Assembly: GCF_900099965.1 (NCBI RefSeq)
Contig: NZ_FNDJ01000004.1
Coordinates: 496,001-560,000, forward strand
Direction of reading: 5' to 3'
Source of the DNA: Nonomuraea jiangxiensis
Lineage (GTDB): Bacteria; Actinomycetota; Actinomycetes; Streptosporangiales; Streptosporangiaceae
Length of the DNA: 64,000 nucleotides
Shown here: in pieces, positions 1 through 9,609 of the stretch
How the letters are laid out: the number at the start of each line of letters is the position of its first letter
How positions within the stretch are numbered: position 1 is the stretch's first letter
The notes under the pieces: generated by a model
What the model was told of the DNA's origin: nothing
The model's input: the letters and a program-made list of their open reading frames with translations, nothing else
The model's database searches: none
Program-made: the position numbers and the translations under genes

Positions 1-413
1 CCGGAGTGGAGGCGGCGCGGGCGGTCTTCCTGGAGGCCATGGGCATGAACGCCCCCACCCGGCCGCCGAAGGAGGTCGAGCTGCCTCCCGACCAGCTCGC
101 CGCGATGCTGGCCAGGATCCGGCGCAACCACGTGTTCTGGTTCGAGCACGAGATCCGGACCTACCCCGCGTACCTGCCAGACATCCCGCTGCTGAGGACG
201 ATGTCGGACCGGCTGGTCCTGGGCAACGGGAGCATCGGGCACGAGCACTTCCCCTACCGCCCCAACACGGTGCTGTCGGAGCGGATCGGCCTGGAGATCG
301 TGCACTTCCCCGGCGGGCACGTCGGCTACGTGACGCACCCCTTCGAGTTCGCCGCCGAACTCGAAGGGGTGCTGGCCACCCGCGAGGACCGGGCGAGCGT
401 CACAGACGGTTGA
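1..413 (+). CDS. alpha/beta hydrolase, C-terminal part (5' end outside window)
   Basis: The reading frame is open from the left edge, so the true start is upstream; a GTG at position 6 lies in frame but no ribosome site is visible. About 135 residues are seen. Near the end GGHVGY places a His as in the catalytic-His loop of alpha/beta hydrolases, and the preceding FPYRPNT and LEIVHFPG segments look like the last core strands. The nucleophile and acid are outside the window, so the substrate is unknown. The stop overlaps the 3' end of the convergent ligase gene by 14 bp. It may be a tailoring or resistance hydrolase or a flanking gene. Confidence 0.6.
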   Translation, partial: GVEAARAVFLEAMGMNAPTRPPKEVELPPDQLAAMLARIRRNHVFWFEHEIRTYPAYLPDIPLLRTMSDRLVLGNGSIGHEHFPYRPNTVLSERIGLEIVHFPGGHVGYVTHPFEFAAELEGVLATREDRASVTDG

Positions 414-2043
414 GCAGCAGCTTCTGCAGCGCCTTCTTGTCCGGCTTGCCGACCGGCGTGTGCGGGATGTCGTCCAGCACCTCCAGCCGCTCGGGGATCT
501 TGAAGGCGGCCAGGCCACGCGCGGTCAGAGCGGCCGCCGCCTCCGCCAGCGTCAGCTCGTGGCCCGGGCGCAGCCGGACGAACACGCACACCCGCTCCCC
601 GAGCTCCGGATCGGGCATCGCCACCGCGGCGACCTCGGCCACCTGCGGCAGCTCCTGCACCAGCATCTCGATCTCGCCGGCCGAGATCTTCTCGCCGCCC
701 CTGTTGATCTGGTCCTTGACCCGGCCGCACACCACCACGTTGCCCTCGGGCGTGATCCGCACCAGGTCACCGGTGCGGTACCAGCCGTCGGGGGTGAACG
801 AGACGCTGTTCTGGACGGGCACCCCGTAGTAGCCGCGCGGGGTGTACGGGCCGCGGGTGAGCAGCTCGCCGGCCTCCCCCGGCGGCACCGGGACGTCGTC
901 CGGGCCGACCACCAGCAGCTCGTCGAACGGGCTGATGGGGGAGCCCTGCGTCGCATGGGCCACCTCGTCCGGCGCGTCCACGGGGGTGTAGCAGATCAGG
1001 CCCTCGGCCATGCCGTAGACCTGCTGCAGCCGGCAGCCGAGCGCCGGCCCGATCCGGGCGGCGACCTCCTGCGACAGCATGGATCCGCCGACGTGGACGT
1101 GCCGCAGGCTGGACAGGTCGCGCCCGCTGGTGGCGGCCGCCTCCATCCACTTGAGCGCCACGGCGGGCACGGCCGACGTCGCGGTGACGCCTTCCTCCTC
1201 GATGGCCTCGAACACCAGGTCGGGGCGGGGGGAGGGGAGCAGCACCGCCCGGCCGCCGGAGTACAGCGCGCCGAGGATCCCGGGGTTGGCCAGCGGGAAG
1301 TTGTGGCCGGCCGGCAGCACCGTGAGGTACACGGTGTCGTGGCCGAAACCGCAGGCCGCGGCGCACCGCCGGATGTTGTAGAGGTAGTCGTCGTGCGTCC
1401 GGCCGATCACCTTGGGCACGCCGGTGGTCCCCCCGGACAGCAGGAACACCGCCACGTCGGAGGGCGCGGGCGCGAGCCGGTCCAGCCGGTGGCGGCGGGC
1501 CTCCACGTCCCGGTCCGTCTGGAGCATGGCGCGCACGTCCACGCTGTCCGGCCGTACGTCGTCGCCCACCACCAGCACCCGCGCGGGGTGCGGCAACGTC
1601 TCGCGCACGCGGTGCGCGAGCTCCTGGTGGTCGTAGCCCCGCCAGAGGCCGGGGACGATCAGCGCGCCGGCTCGTACGTGCGCCCCGATCGAGGTCAGCT
1701 CGTACTCGCGGTGCGGCGGCAACATCATGACCGGCACCACCCCGAGCCGCCAGCAGGCCAGGGTGGTCACCACGAACTCCCAGCAGTTGGGCAGCTGGAC
1801 CAGGACGGTGTCGCCGCGGCCGAGGCCGAGCGCGGAGAGCCGCTCGGCCAGGACGTCGGCGCGCACGGCCAGGTCGAGATAGGTCAGCCGGTGATCGCCG
1901 TCGATCACCGCGATCCTGTCTCCCCGCTCCTCGGCCCACTCCCACAGGTACGACCCCAGGGTCCGGCCCTGCCAGCAACCGGCCGCCCGGTAGGCGTGAG
2001 CCAGATCGGAGGGCCAGGGCACCACGCCGTCGAGCTTCGTCAC
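400..2043 (-). CDS. aryl-acid AMP ligase / CoA ligase (2,3-DHB-AMP ligase type)
   Basis: A 547-aa acyl-adenylating enzyme. The A3-type loop SGGTTGVPKV, the YGMAEG motif, GWYRTGDL and the C-terminal NRGGEKIS and TPVGKPDKK (catalytic Lys) are all present, so it should be active. It starts at a GTG that overlaps the PKS stop (GTGA), with GGAGGA just upstream, so it is translationally coupled to the PKS. The overall form is that of EntE-like aryl-acid ligases and of the benzoyl- or naphthoyl-CoA ligases of enediyne clusters (NcsB2 and MdpB2 type). Inference: it activates the methylsalicylate-type product of the PKS for transfer to a sugar or core hydroxyl or amine. Whether the acceptor is CoA or a carrier protein cannot be told. 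Confidence 0.85.
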   Translation of the reverse strand: MTKLDGVVPWPSDLAHAYRAAGCWQGRTLGSYLWEWAEERGDRIAVIDGDHRLTYLDLAVRADVLAERLSALGLGRGDTVLVQLPNCWEFVVTTLACWRLGVVPVMMLPPHREYELTSIGAHVRAGALIVPGLWRGYDHQELAHRVRETLPHPARVLVVGDDVRPDSVDVRAMLQTDRDVEARRHRLDRLAPAPSDVAVFLLSGGTTGVPKVIGRTHDDYLYNIRRCAAACGFGHDTVYLTVLPAGHNFPLANPGILGALYSGGRAVLLPSPRPDLVFEAIEEEGVTATSAVPAVALKWMEAAATSGRDLSSLRHVHVGGSMLSQEVAARIGPALGCRLQQVYGMAEGLICYTPVDAPDEVAHATQGSPISPFDELLVVGPDDVPVPPGEAGELLTRGPYTPRGYYGVPVQNSVSFTPDGWYRTGDLVRITPEGNVVVCGRVKDQINRGGEKISAGEIEMLVQELPQVAEVAAVAMPDPELGERVCVFVRLRPGHELTLAEAAAALTARGLAAFKIPERLEVLDDIPHTPVGKPDKKALQKLLLNRL

Positions 2044-5000
2044 GTGTCCTCCTCCAACCGTTCGACCAGCAGGGACGCGACCGCGTCGATGGTGGGCCGG
2101 TCCCAGAGCAGCGTCGCGGGCAGTTGCAGCCGGAACCGGCGCTCCAGGACACGCCGGATCCGGCCGGTCATGACCGAGTCGAGTCCCATCTCGGCCAGGG
2201 GTTTGCGCGGGTTCACCTCGCCGGTGGAGAGCTTGGTCACGGCGGCGACCTCGCGGCCGATCTCCTGGACCAGGACCGCGTGCAGCTCGTCCCCGCGCAG
2301 CCCGGCCCACGGGGTCGCCGAGGGCTCGCCCGCGGCCTCCTCGGCAGGCGCGGCCACCGGCAGCTCGCTGAGCAGCGGCGGCCGGCTGTCGCCCGGTTCG
2401 AGCGGGATGGTGCGCAGGACGGCGGCGTAGTCCAGGTCGTACCGCTCGGCCAGCTCCCAGGCGCCGAACGCCTCGGTGGGGCTGACGTCGGCCGTGCCGC
2501 GCGCGGCCAGTTCGATGTCGATGGCCGCGGAGGAGGTGGACATGCCCAGCCCGCGCCACGAGGTCCAGCCGAAACTGGTCGTGGCGGAGTCGCCGAGGGC
2601 CCGCCGGTGCGCGGCCAGCACGTCGAGGAAGGCGTTGCCGGCGGCGTAGCTGGCCTGACCGGGCAGGCCGAGCAGCTGGCCGCAGGAGGAGAACAGCACG
2701 AAGAAGTCCACGCTGCCCGGCGGGAACAGCTCGTGCAGCACCAGCGCGCCGTCCACCTTGGGCCGCAGCACCGTGCGCAGGGACTCTTGGTCCAGGTTCC
2801 GCAGCATGCGGTTGTCCAGGACGCCGGCGGCGTGCACGACGCCCCGGATCGGGGGCAGGCCGAGCGCGGCGGGGGAGAGCAGCTTCGCCGCGGCCACCGC
2901 GTCGGCGATGTCCAGCGCCACGGTGACCACGGTGACGCCGAGCCGTTCCAGCGACCTGATCGCGGTGATCCGCGCCAGCGTCTCCGGGTCGGTGACCTCG
3001 TCCCAGAGGTCCCTGGACGGCAGCGCCGTACGGCCGGTCAGGACGATCCGCCGCATGCCGCGGGCCGCCAGCCAGTGCGCGACCTCCAGGCCGAGGGCGC
3101 CGAGGCCGCCGGTGATCAGGTAGGTTCCCTCCGGGCGGCAGGCCGCCGGCGGCCGGACGGGCTCGCCGTCCACGTGACACAGCCGGGGCACCGTCACCTC
3201 GCCGTTCCTGACGGCGACCACGTCCTCGCCGCGCACGGAACGCAGGACGTCGAGCAGCCCGAACACGTCGGCCGGGCTCGTCCCGAGATCGACGACGCCG
3301 CCCCAGAGCTCGGGGTGCTCGCCGCCGATGATCCGCCCCAGGCCCCACAGCGGCCCCTGCCCGAGCCCCGTCTCGCCGGCGCCCTCGCGTACGCCCTCGG
3401 TGACGCACCACAGCCGGGCGGGGGTGGTCAGCCCGGTCTCCGCCAGCCGCTGCGCGGTCCGCGCCAGCAGCCAGGAAGCGCGGACCGCGCTCTCGCCCAC
3501 GTCGCCGGCCAGGCCGGGCGGGGGCACGACCAGGACGGTGCTGTCACCGGTCAGCTCGTCGTCCGGCAGGTCGTCCGGCCGGGCGGCGGTCCGGTAGGGC
3601 ACGCCCGCCAGGCCGAACCCTCCGGTGAGCCTGCTGAGCAGCGCCGACTCGGGGCCGACGACGACCAGGTTCGGCACCTCGGCGGTGCCGGTGCGCTCCA
3701 GGGGGCGCCAGGCGATCTGGTGCACCAGGCGGCGTGGGCTGGCGACCGCTCCGGCATCGCCGTCCAGCACGCCGTACCGCAGGCCGTCCAGCCGGCCCAG
3801 GACCACGCCGTCCAGGTCGGTGATCTCCACGTCCAGGACGTTCTCGCCGGTCACCCGGGCCGTGATGCGGGCGCGGGCCGGGGAGCCGGGGGAGAGGGTG
3901 ACGCGGTCGATGTGCGCGGGCATGCGCAGGATCGGCGGCCCGGGGAACACCACGGAAGCGGTCGACAGGGCCGCGTCGAGGATGGCCGCCCACGTGGCGG
4001 GCGCATCGCCGGACGCGCTGTCAGACGCGCCGTCGGACGCGCCTTCGGGAGCCTCGTTGGAGGCGCTGTCGGACGCGCCTTCGGGAGCCCCGTCGGGGGC
4101 GCTGCCGGGGGCGCTGTCGGAGGCGCCGTCGGCGCGGACCGTGGCGACGAGGCTGCCAGGGCCGCGTCTGAGGTCCTCCACCACCCACGGGAAGCCCATG
4201 GCGGCCACCCCCAGTTCGGCGAGCCGGTCGATCACGAAGCCGGTGGGCAGCTCCTCGACCGCCTCCCGCTCCGCCGCCGCGCGGCCGGAGGCGCGCGGCG
4301 CGCGGGTGCCGGAGTGCGCCTCGATCGCCGCCGTGGTGTGCGTGAGCCAGCCCGTGTGATCCACGGTGTCGCTCGCCGTGTCGTCGGCGATCCTGGAGGA
4401 GAGCCTGACCGTGTCGTCCTGCACGACGACCTGCAGGTAGCGGGGCTGGGTGAGGCTGACCGGCACGCGCAGGGCCACGTCGGTCAGGTCCGGCCAGGGA
4501 CCGGTGGCCGCGGCCGCGGCGAGGAACGAGTTGAGCAGGACCGCGGCGGGGATGATCTCCACCTCGCGCACCGGGTGGCGGCCGGGGTAGGGGCGGGAGT
4601 CGTGGTCGAGATAGGTCAGCCACGCGTGCGCCGGGGTCGTGCCGTACACGTTGATCCGCCCGCCCAGCACCGTGTGGCCGGCCGGGTCGTGCTGCCCGGT
4701 GAGGAACGAGCGGCTGGCCGGGTCCTCGGTCCAGTACGGCCGGTGCCGCCAGGCCGTCGTCGGCAGGTCGGCGAGCGTGCCGTCCGGCCAGAGCGCCGAC
4801 CAGTCCACGTCGAGCCCGTGGCAGTACAGGGAGCCCAGGTTGGCGAGCAGCGTCTCCCGCTCCGGCCGGTTGCGGCGCAGGGTGTGCGTGGCGTAGGCGT
4901 CCTCTATGCCGAGCGCGTCCAGCGTCTCGTTGATCGAGTGCTCCACCACGGGATGCGGGGAGACCTCCAGAAACAGCCGGTACCCGTCCTCGGCGGCGGC

Positions 5001-7343
5001 CGTCACCGCCTGCGCGAACCGTACCTGGCGGCCGAGGTTGGCCGCCCAGTAGGCGCCGTCGCGCGGCGCGGTGGACCTGGGGTCCGCCAGCGCCGTGGAG
5101 TAGAGCGGGATGGCGGGCGGGCGCGGCGGCAGGTCGGCGGCGGCCGTGGCCAGGTCGTCGAGCAGCGGGTCCATGTGCGGGCTGTGGAAGGCCACGTCGG
5201 AGGCGACCGGGCGGACGGTGAGCCCCTCGGCCTGCCACTGCCTGCTGACCTCGGCGACGGCCGGGATGTCGCCGGAGATCACCGCCGAGTGCGCCGCGGC
5301 GGCGACCGCCACGGCCACGTCGCGGCGGTCGCCCAGCCGGCGGGCCGCCTCGTCGGGGGTCAGGTTCACCATGGACATGGCGCCCTTGCCCAGCACCTGG
5401 CGTAACAGCACCGAGCGCCGGCACACCAGCCGCGCCCCCTGTTCGAGGGTGAGCGCGCCGGCGGTGACCGCGGCGGCGATCTCGCCGACCGAGTGGCCGA
5501 CGACCGCGTCGGGACGTACGCCGCAGGCCCGCCAGACCGCGCCGAGCCCGACCTGGAGCGCGAAGATCATCGGTTGTACGACGTCGACCGGCTGCGGCTC
5601 GTCGTCGAGGATCGCCGCGCGGGGCGACAGGCCCATCTCCGCGTTGAAGATCGGCTCCAGCCGGTCGATCACCTCGGCGAACACCGCGTCCCGCGCGAGC
5701 AGTTCGCGGGCCATGCCGGTCCACTGCGAGCCGTGCCCGGAGAACACCCAGACCAGCCCGCGCCCGGTGGCGGGCAGCACCCGTCCGGTGGCCGACTCCG
5801 TGCCCGCCCCGGCGAGCTCGCGCAGCCGCGCGACGAGCTGCTCGCGGTCGGCCGCGAACACCGCGGCCCGGTGCGGCAGGTGGGCGCGCCGGTGCGCCAG
5901 CGTGTGCCCGACGTCCGCCGTGCTCACCCCGGGGTCGTCGGCCAGGCGGTCGGCCAGGCGGCCCGCGTACTGCTGGACCGCCTCCAGGGAGGCGCCCGAC
6001 AGCGGGTACAGGGCGGGGCCGCGGTCTCCTTCGGTCCTCGTGGCCGGCCGGTCGGCCTCCTCCAGGATGACGTGCGCGATCGTGCCGCCGTAGCCGTACC
6101 CGGACACGCCCGCCCGCCGCGGCTCCCCGGCGCGCGGCCAGGGGGTCGGCTCGGTGACGACCCGCAGGCCGGAGGTGTCCCACGCGATGGCGGGGTTCGG
6201 GGTGCGCAGGCCCACGTTCGGCGGGATCTCGCCGTGGTGCAGCGCCAGCACCGCCTTGATCACCCCGGCCACGCCGGCGCCGGCTTCGAGGTGACCGATG
6301 TTCGGCTTGACCGATCCGATCAGGCAGGGCCGTCCCGTGGGGCGGCCGGCTCCGAACACCGAGGCCATCGCCCCGGCTTCGAGCAGGTCGCCGAGCGGGG
6401 TCCCGGTGCCGTGCGCCTCCACGTAGGAGACCGTGGCCGGGTCGATCCCGGCGGCCTCGTACGTCCGCCGCATCAGGTGGGCCTGCGCCTCGCCGTTGGG
6501 CGCCATGATGCCGTTGGTCCGGCCGTCCTGGTGCACGCCGCTGCCCCGGATCACCGCGAGCACCCGGTCGCCGTCACGCCGGGCGTCCGACAGCCGTTTG
6601 AGCACGACCACGCCGCCGCCCTCGCCGCGCCCGTAGCCGTCCGCGCCCGCGTCGAACGACTTGCTGCGCCCGTCGCGGGCCGTGGCCCCCGCCGCGTCGA
6701 GCACGACGGAAAGCCCGGGGGCGGCCATCACGTGCACGCCGCCCACCAGCGCCAGCGGGCACTCTCCCGCCCGCAGCGCCTGCACGGCCAGGTGGGTCGC
6801 GACCAGCGAGGACGAGCAGGCCGTGTCTACCACCATGCTCGGGCCGCGCAGGTCCAGGTGGTAGGAGACACGGTTGGCCACCGCGCAGTAGGCGCTGCCG
6901 ATCCCCGTCCACGCCTCGATGTCCGGGAGGTTCTCCAGCTGCCTGCGGCCGTAGTCGTCCGCGCCCACCCCCATGAACACCCCGGCGTCGCTGCCGCCGA
7001 GGCCCAGTGGCGAGATACCGGCGTGTTCCAGAGCCTCCCAGGCCAGTTCGAGCACGATCCGCTGCTGCGGGTCCATGAGCGCGGCCTCGCGCGGGGTGAC
7101 GTCGAAGAAGTCGGCGTCGAACCCCTGCACGTCGTCGAGGTACGCGCCGCGCTTGGGCACGTCCCGCACCACGGCGGCGTGTCCCCGCCCCTGGGAGGCG
7201 TACCAGTCCCAGCGGCCGTCAGGAAGCTCGCCGATGGTGTCGCCGCCCGCGCGCAGGAGGCTCCACAGCTTGTCGGGCGAGTCCACGCCACCGGCGAATC
7301 TGCAGGCCACCCCGACGATGGCAATCGGTTCGGCGGAGTTCAC
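2040..7343 (-). CDS. iterative type I PKS, 6-methylsalicylic acid synthase type
   Basis: A 1767-aa single-module PKS. KS spans about 5-430 (VVDTACSSS, Cys176; [18 protein letters not shown]). AT is about 530-840 (GHSVGEI, and AFHSPHM typical of malonyl loading). The DH/thioester-hydrolase-like region is about 880-1190, KR about 1380-1580 (GGLGALG, with Tyr in GQASYAAGN) and ACP about 1690-1760 (MGLDSV). There is no methyltransferase or thioesterase domain. This KS-AT-DH-KR-ACP order is that of 6-MSA and naphthoate synthases (MdpB, NcsB, ChlB1). In the DH motif the usual Gly is Glu ([10 protein letters not shown]). A Ser/Ala/Asp/Gly-rich repetitive stretch lies near residues 1075-1115. Residue 647 is a TTA codon (5403-5405). 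The start is the GTG 10 bp after the upstream methyltransferase stop. Expected product: a methylsalicylate-like aromatic acid. Confidence 0.9.
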   Translation of the reverse strand: MNSAEPIAIVGVACRFAGGVDSPDKLWSLLRAGGDTIGELPDGRWDWYASQGRGHAAVVRDVPKRGAYLDDVQGFDADFFDVTPREAALMDPQQRIVLELAWEALEHAGISPLGLGGSDAGVFMGVGADDYGRRQLENLPDIEAWTGIGSAYCAVANRVSYHLDLRGPSMVVDTACSSSLVATHLAVQALRAGECPLALVGGVHVMAAPGLSVVLDAAGATARDGRSKSFDAGADGYGRGEGGGVVVLKRLSDARRDGDRVLAVIRGSGVHQDGRTNGIMAPNGEAQAHLMRRTYEAAGIDPATVSYVEAHGTGTPLGDLLEAGAMASVFGAGRPTGRPCLIGSVKPNIGHLEAGAGVAGVIKAVLALHHGEIPPNVGLRTPNPAIAWDTSGLRVVTEPTPWPRAGEPRRAGVSGYGYGGTIAHVILEEADRPATRTEGDRGPALYPLSGASLEAVQQYAGRLADRLADDPGVSTADVGHTLAHRRAHLPHRAAVFAADREQLVARLRELAGAGTESATGRVLPATGRGLVWVFSGHGSQWTGMARELLARDAVFAEVIDRLEPIFNAEMGLSPRAAILDDEPQPVDVVQPMIFALQVGLGAVWRACGVRPDAVVGHSVGEIAAAVTAGALTLEQGARLVCRRSVLLRQVLGKGAMSMVNLTPDEAARRLGDRRDVAVAVAAAAHSAVISGDIPAVAEVSRQWQAEGLTVRPVASDVAFHSPHMDPLLDDLATAAADLPPRPPAIPLYSTALADPRSTAPRDGAYWAANLGRQVRFAQAVTAAAEDGYRLFLEVSPHPVVEHSINETLDALGIEDAYATHTLRRNRPERETLLANLGSLYCHGLDVDWSALWPDGTLADLPTTAWRHRPYWTEDPASRSFLTGQHDPAGHTVLGGRINVYGTTPAHAWLTYLDHDSRPYPGRHPVREVEIIPAAVLLNSFLAAAAATGPWPDLTDVALRVPVSLTQPRYLQVVVQDDTVRLSSRIADDTASDTVDHTGWLTHTTAAIEAHSGTRAPRASGRAAAEREAVEELPTGFVIDRLAELGVAAMGFPWVVEDLRRGPGSLVATVRADGASDSAPGSAPDGAPEGASDSASNEAPEGASDGASDSASGDAPATWAAILDAALSTASVVFPGPPILRMPAHIDRVTLSPGSPARARITARVTGENVLDVEITDLDGVVLGRLDGLRYGVLDGDAGAVASPRRLVHQIAWRPLERTGTAEVPNLVVVGPESALLSRLTGGFGLAGVPYRTAARPDDLPDDELTGDSTVLVVPPPGLAGDVGESAVRASWLLARTAQRLAETGLTTPARLWCVTEGVREGAGETGLGQGPLWGLGRIIGGEHPELWGGVVDLGTSPADVFGLLDVLRSVRGEDVVAVRNGEVTVPRLCHVDGEPVRPPAACRPEGTYLITGGLGALGLEVAHWLAARGMRRIVLTGRTALPSRDLWDEVTDPETLARITAIRSLERLGVTVVTVALDIADAVAAAKLLSPAALGLPPIRGVVHAAGVLDNRMLRNLDQESLRTVLRPKVDGALVLHELFPPGSVDFFVLFSSCGQLLGLPGQASYAAGNAFLDVLAAHRRALGDSATTSFGWTSWRGLGMSTSSAAIDIELAARGTADVSPTEAFGAWELAERYDLDYAAVLRTIPLEPGDSRPPLLSELPVAAPAEEAAGEPSATPWAGLRGDELHAVLVQEIGREVAAVTKLSTGEVNPRKPLAEMGLDSVMTGRIRRVLERRFRLQLPATLLWDRPTIDAVASLLVERLEEDT

Positions 7344-7353
7344 CGGCGACCCC

Positions 7354-8400
7354 CTACTTGTGACCGACGACGAGCGCGTGACTGAAGCCCAGGTCCTGGT
7401 AACGCTCCACACGGGCGAAGCCCGCGTCGCGGACGGCCCGCTCCATGTCGTCCGGCGAGTAGGCCATGCCCTCCCCGGAGGCCAGGGTGAGGAAGTACGG
7501 CGAGACCAGCCCGGCGCTCATCGAGCCGGTGCCGGCGTCGTTGGAGGTGAAGTTGTAGACCAGGCACACGCCCCCTTCCGGCAGCGCGTCGTAGGCCTTG
7601 CGCAGCAACTCGGTGTTCCGCTCCTGCGACCAGATCTCGAAGATGTGGAAGTAGAGGATCGCGTCCGCCCCCTCGGGCAGCGGATCGGCGAGCAGATCGC
7701 CCGCCTGGAAGTGCACGCGCTTGCGCAGGTCCGGGTCCTTGATCCGGTCGGCGGCCAGCCTGGTCACGCTCTCCTGGTCGAACACCGTCACCTCCAGCCG
7801 CGGGTAACGCCGGGCCAGTTCGATGCTGTTGGTGCCGTCCCCGCCGCCGATGTCGATGGCGTGCCGGATGTGCGTGAAGTCGTAGAAGTCGAGGAGCTGG
7901 GCGAACGCGCGGTTCGAGGCGTCGCCCATGTTGTCGTAGAACACCTTCTGCAGCTCGGGGTGGGCGGTGAGCCGCTGGTACAGGGTCGTGCCGGGGCCGC
8001 TGATGTGCCGCAGGCCCACGTTGGTGTCGCGCCGCATGGACTCGGCGAAGTCCACCAGGCTGGCGTTGATGACCCGGGCCTGGATGTCGATGAGGGGGCC
8101 GAGGAAACGTTCCCCCGAGCGCAGCAGCTTGCGGCGCGCCAGGCGGCTGTTGACGTACTTGTCGCCCTCCTTCTCCAGCAGCAGCAGGGAGGTCAGGCCG
8201 AGGAGCAGGACGCGGGCCGGCTGCTCCTTCACGCCGATCGCCGCCGCCACTTCGGCGAGGGTCATTCCGCCCGCCGTCTCCAGTTGTTCGAAGAGGTCGA
8301 ATTCCAGACCAGTGCGCAGCAGCTCGAACGCGGTCGTGCCGTGAATGATGATCCGCAGGTAATCGCCCTCGGAGATGGTGACGTTGCCACTGGTGGCCAT
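7354..8400 (-). CDS. SAM-dependent methyltransferase (O-methyltransferase-like fold)
   Basis: A 348-aa protein. The N-terminal half is helical and winged-helix-like, as in dimerising small-molecule methyltransferases. The C-terminal Rossmann part has the SAM-binding motif AIDIGGGDGTNS near residue 180, then FDQESV and LYFHIFE. It starts with ATG preceded by GGAGGA and sits 10 bp upstream of the PKS gene in the same operon. By analogy with maduropeptin MdpB1 it may C-methylate the salicylate ring, although O-methylation is equally compatible with the fold. There is a divergent promoter region on its 5' side. Confidence 0.8.
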   Translation of the reverse strand: MATSGNVTISEGDYLRIIIHGTTAFELLRTGLEFDLFEQLETAGGMTLAEVAAAIGVKEQPARVLLLGLTSLLLLEKEGDKYVNSRLARRKLLRSGERFLGPLIDIQARVINASLVDFAESMRRDTNVGLRHISGPGTTLYQRLTAHPELQKVFYDNMGDASNRAFAQLLDFYDFTHIRHAIDIGGGDGTNSIELARRYPRLEVTVFDQESVTRLAADRIKDPDLRKRVHFQAGDLLADPLPEGADAILYFHIFEIWSQERNTELLRKAYDALPEGGVCLVYNFTSNDAGTGSMSAGLVSPYFLTLASGEGMAYSPDDMERAVRDAGFARVERYQDLGFSHALVVGHK

Positions 8401-8638
8401 GAATTCTCCTCCACACAGCTGGAAGGCGGGGTTGACGACGCCTGTTCAGATTTGGCGGTGGGCGAGGTCACCCGCACCTTCAGGAGTGCGCTGGCGGGCA
8501 ACTCCGCACACAGCGAGTGCCGAAGCCACGGCCGGAGCGAGCATTTTGCGACAAGGAATCGGTGATCCCGTTCAGTACGGTGATAGCTTGACGACAGTCC
8601 CGGCCCGGATGGATCACGCCACCGTGAGGAGTGCCGAC
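8401..8638. promoter_or_regulatory. divergent intergenic region, methyltransferase/PKS operon versus AlkD-like gene
   Basis: This 238-bp gap separates two genes transcribed away from each other, so it should hold both promoters. I see a ribosome site at each end (GGAGGA for the minus gene, GAGGAG for the plus gene) but no promoter boxes or operator I would defend. Confidence 0.4.
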
Positions 8639-9349
8639 ATGCCAGCGGATCTCAGCGCTGAGCGGTTCATCGAAAGGCTGCGGGCCCTCGGCTCGCCGTT
8701 CGCCCGGGAAAACGTCGAGCGGCAGTTCAGGACCGGCGCGGAGGACGACTTCTTCAACGTACGCATGAGAGACGTCTTCGACCTGGCCAAGGAATTCGTC
8801 GACCTGCCGCCCGGCGAGATAGACAAGCTGCTGGACAGCCAGGTCCACGAGGTGCGCGTGGGCGCGGTCAGCATCATGGGCAAGCAGTTCCTCAAGAGGC
8901 AGACCACCGAGGCCCGCAAGAAGGAGCTCTTCGAGCTGTACCTGAAGCGCACCGACCGGATCAACGACTGGGACCTGGTCGACGTCAGCGCCCATCAGGT
9001 GATCGGCGGCTACCTGCTCGACAAGCCTCGCGACGTGCTCTACGAGCTGGCCCGCTCCGAACACTGGTGGGAGCGGCGCATCGCCGTGTTCGCCACGTTG
9101 ACCCTCATCCGCAAGGGCGACCTCGACGACCTCTTCCGCCTGGCCGAGCTCCTCGTGAACGACGAGTACGACCTGGTGCAGAAGGTCGTCGGCGGCATGC
9201 TGCGCGAGGCGGGCAAGCATGACCGGGCGCGCCTGCTGGCCTACCTCGACCGTTACGCCGCCGTGGCGCCCCGCCTCCTGCTGAGCGACGCCATGGAGCA
9301 CCTCGACAAGGACCAGCGGGCGCACTACAGGTCGCTCAAGGCGAAGTAG
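8639..9349 (+). CDS. AlkD-like DNA alkylation repair protein (HEAT-repeat glycosylase family)
   Basis: 236 aa, the usual length for AlkD. It is all-helical with HEAT-like repeats. The signature NDWDLVD gives Trp111 and Asp115, which match the catalytic Trp/Asp pair of Bacillus AlkD (W109, D113); EHWWERRIAV supplies the following Arg. The third aromatic cleft residue of AlkD (W187, in QKAIGW) appears as Gly here (QKVVGGML). The ATG has GAGGAG 8 bp upstream. AlkD relatives act as self-resistance glycosylases in alkylating-agent clusters (YtkR2 of yatakemycin), so a self-protection role is plausible, but many actinomycetes carry housekeeping copies. Confidence 0.8.
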   Translation: MPADLSAERFIERLRALGSPFARENVERQFRTGAEDDFFNVRMRDVFDLAKEFVDLPPGEIDKLLDSQVHEVRVGAVSIMGKQFLKRQTTEARKKELFELYLKRTDRINDWDLVDVSAHQVIGGYLLDKPRDVLYELARSEHWWERRIAVFATLTLIRKGDLDDLFRLAELLVNDEYDLVQKVVGGMLREAGKHDRARLLAYLDRYAAVAPRLLLSDAMEHLDKDQRAHYRSLKAK

Positions 9350-9388
9350 CCGAAGTAGCCGATGTAGCCGATCGGCCGTCCCTGTCAC

Positions 9389-9406
9389 CTGCCCGGAAAC
9401 GGGCAG
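9389..9406 (+). terminator. hairpin after the AlkD-like gene
   Basis: A perfect 7-bp stem (CTGCCCG/CGGGCAG) closed by a GAAA tetraloop, 40 bp past the stop. There is no U-run, as is common in GC-rich actinomycetes. The stop codon itself is followed by three near copies of a 9-bp unit containing GTAG. Confidence 0.45.
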
Positions 9407-9609
9407 CCTCCGGGCGGGACGAGGGCCCCGCAGCCGCTCACATCGCACTCTGGAAGATGCCCTGACACCCGCCTGACTGAGACGATGACTCTCTGTATGG
9501 CGTCGTCACCAAGAGTCGCACCCGCATCTTCCGGAGCCCTGGGAGGTGCGGCCGATTAGTCAGGTCCCTCGGGCCGCTCGGCTGAACCGCGGCCCTCGTG
9601 AGGAGGATC

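Noticed and set aside
460..2430. Long plus-strand open frames opposite the ligase and PKS genes
   Set aside because: They are antisense shadows caused by GC-rich codon use; the minus-strand frames carry complete catalytic motifs.
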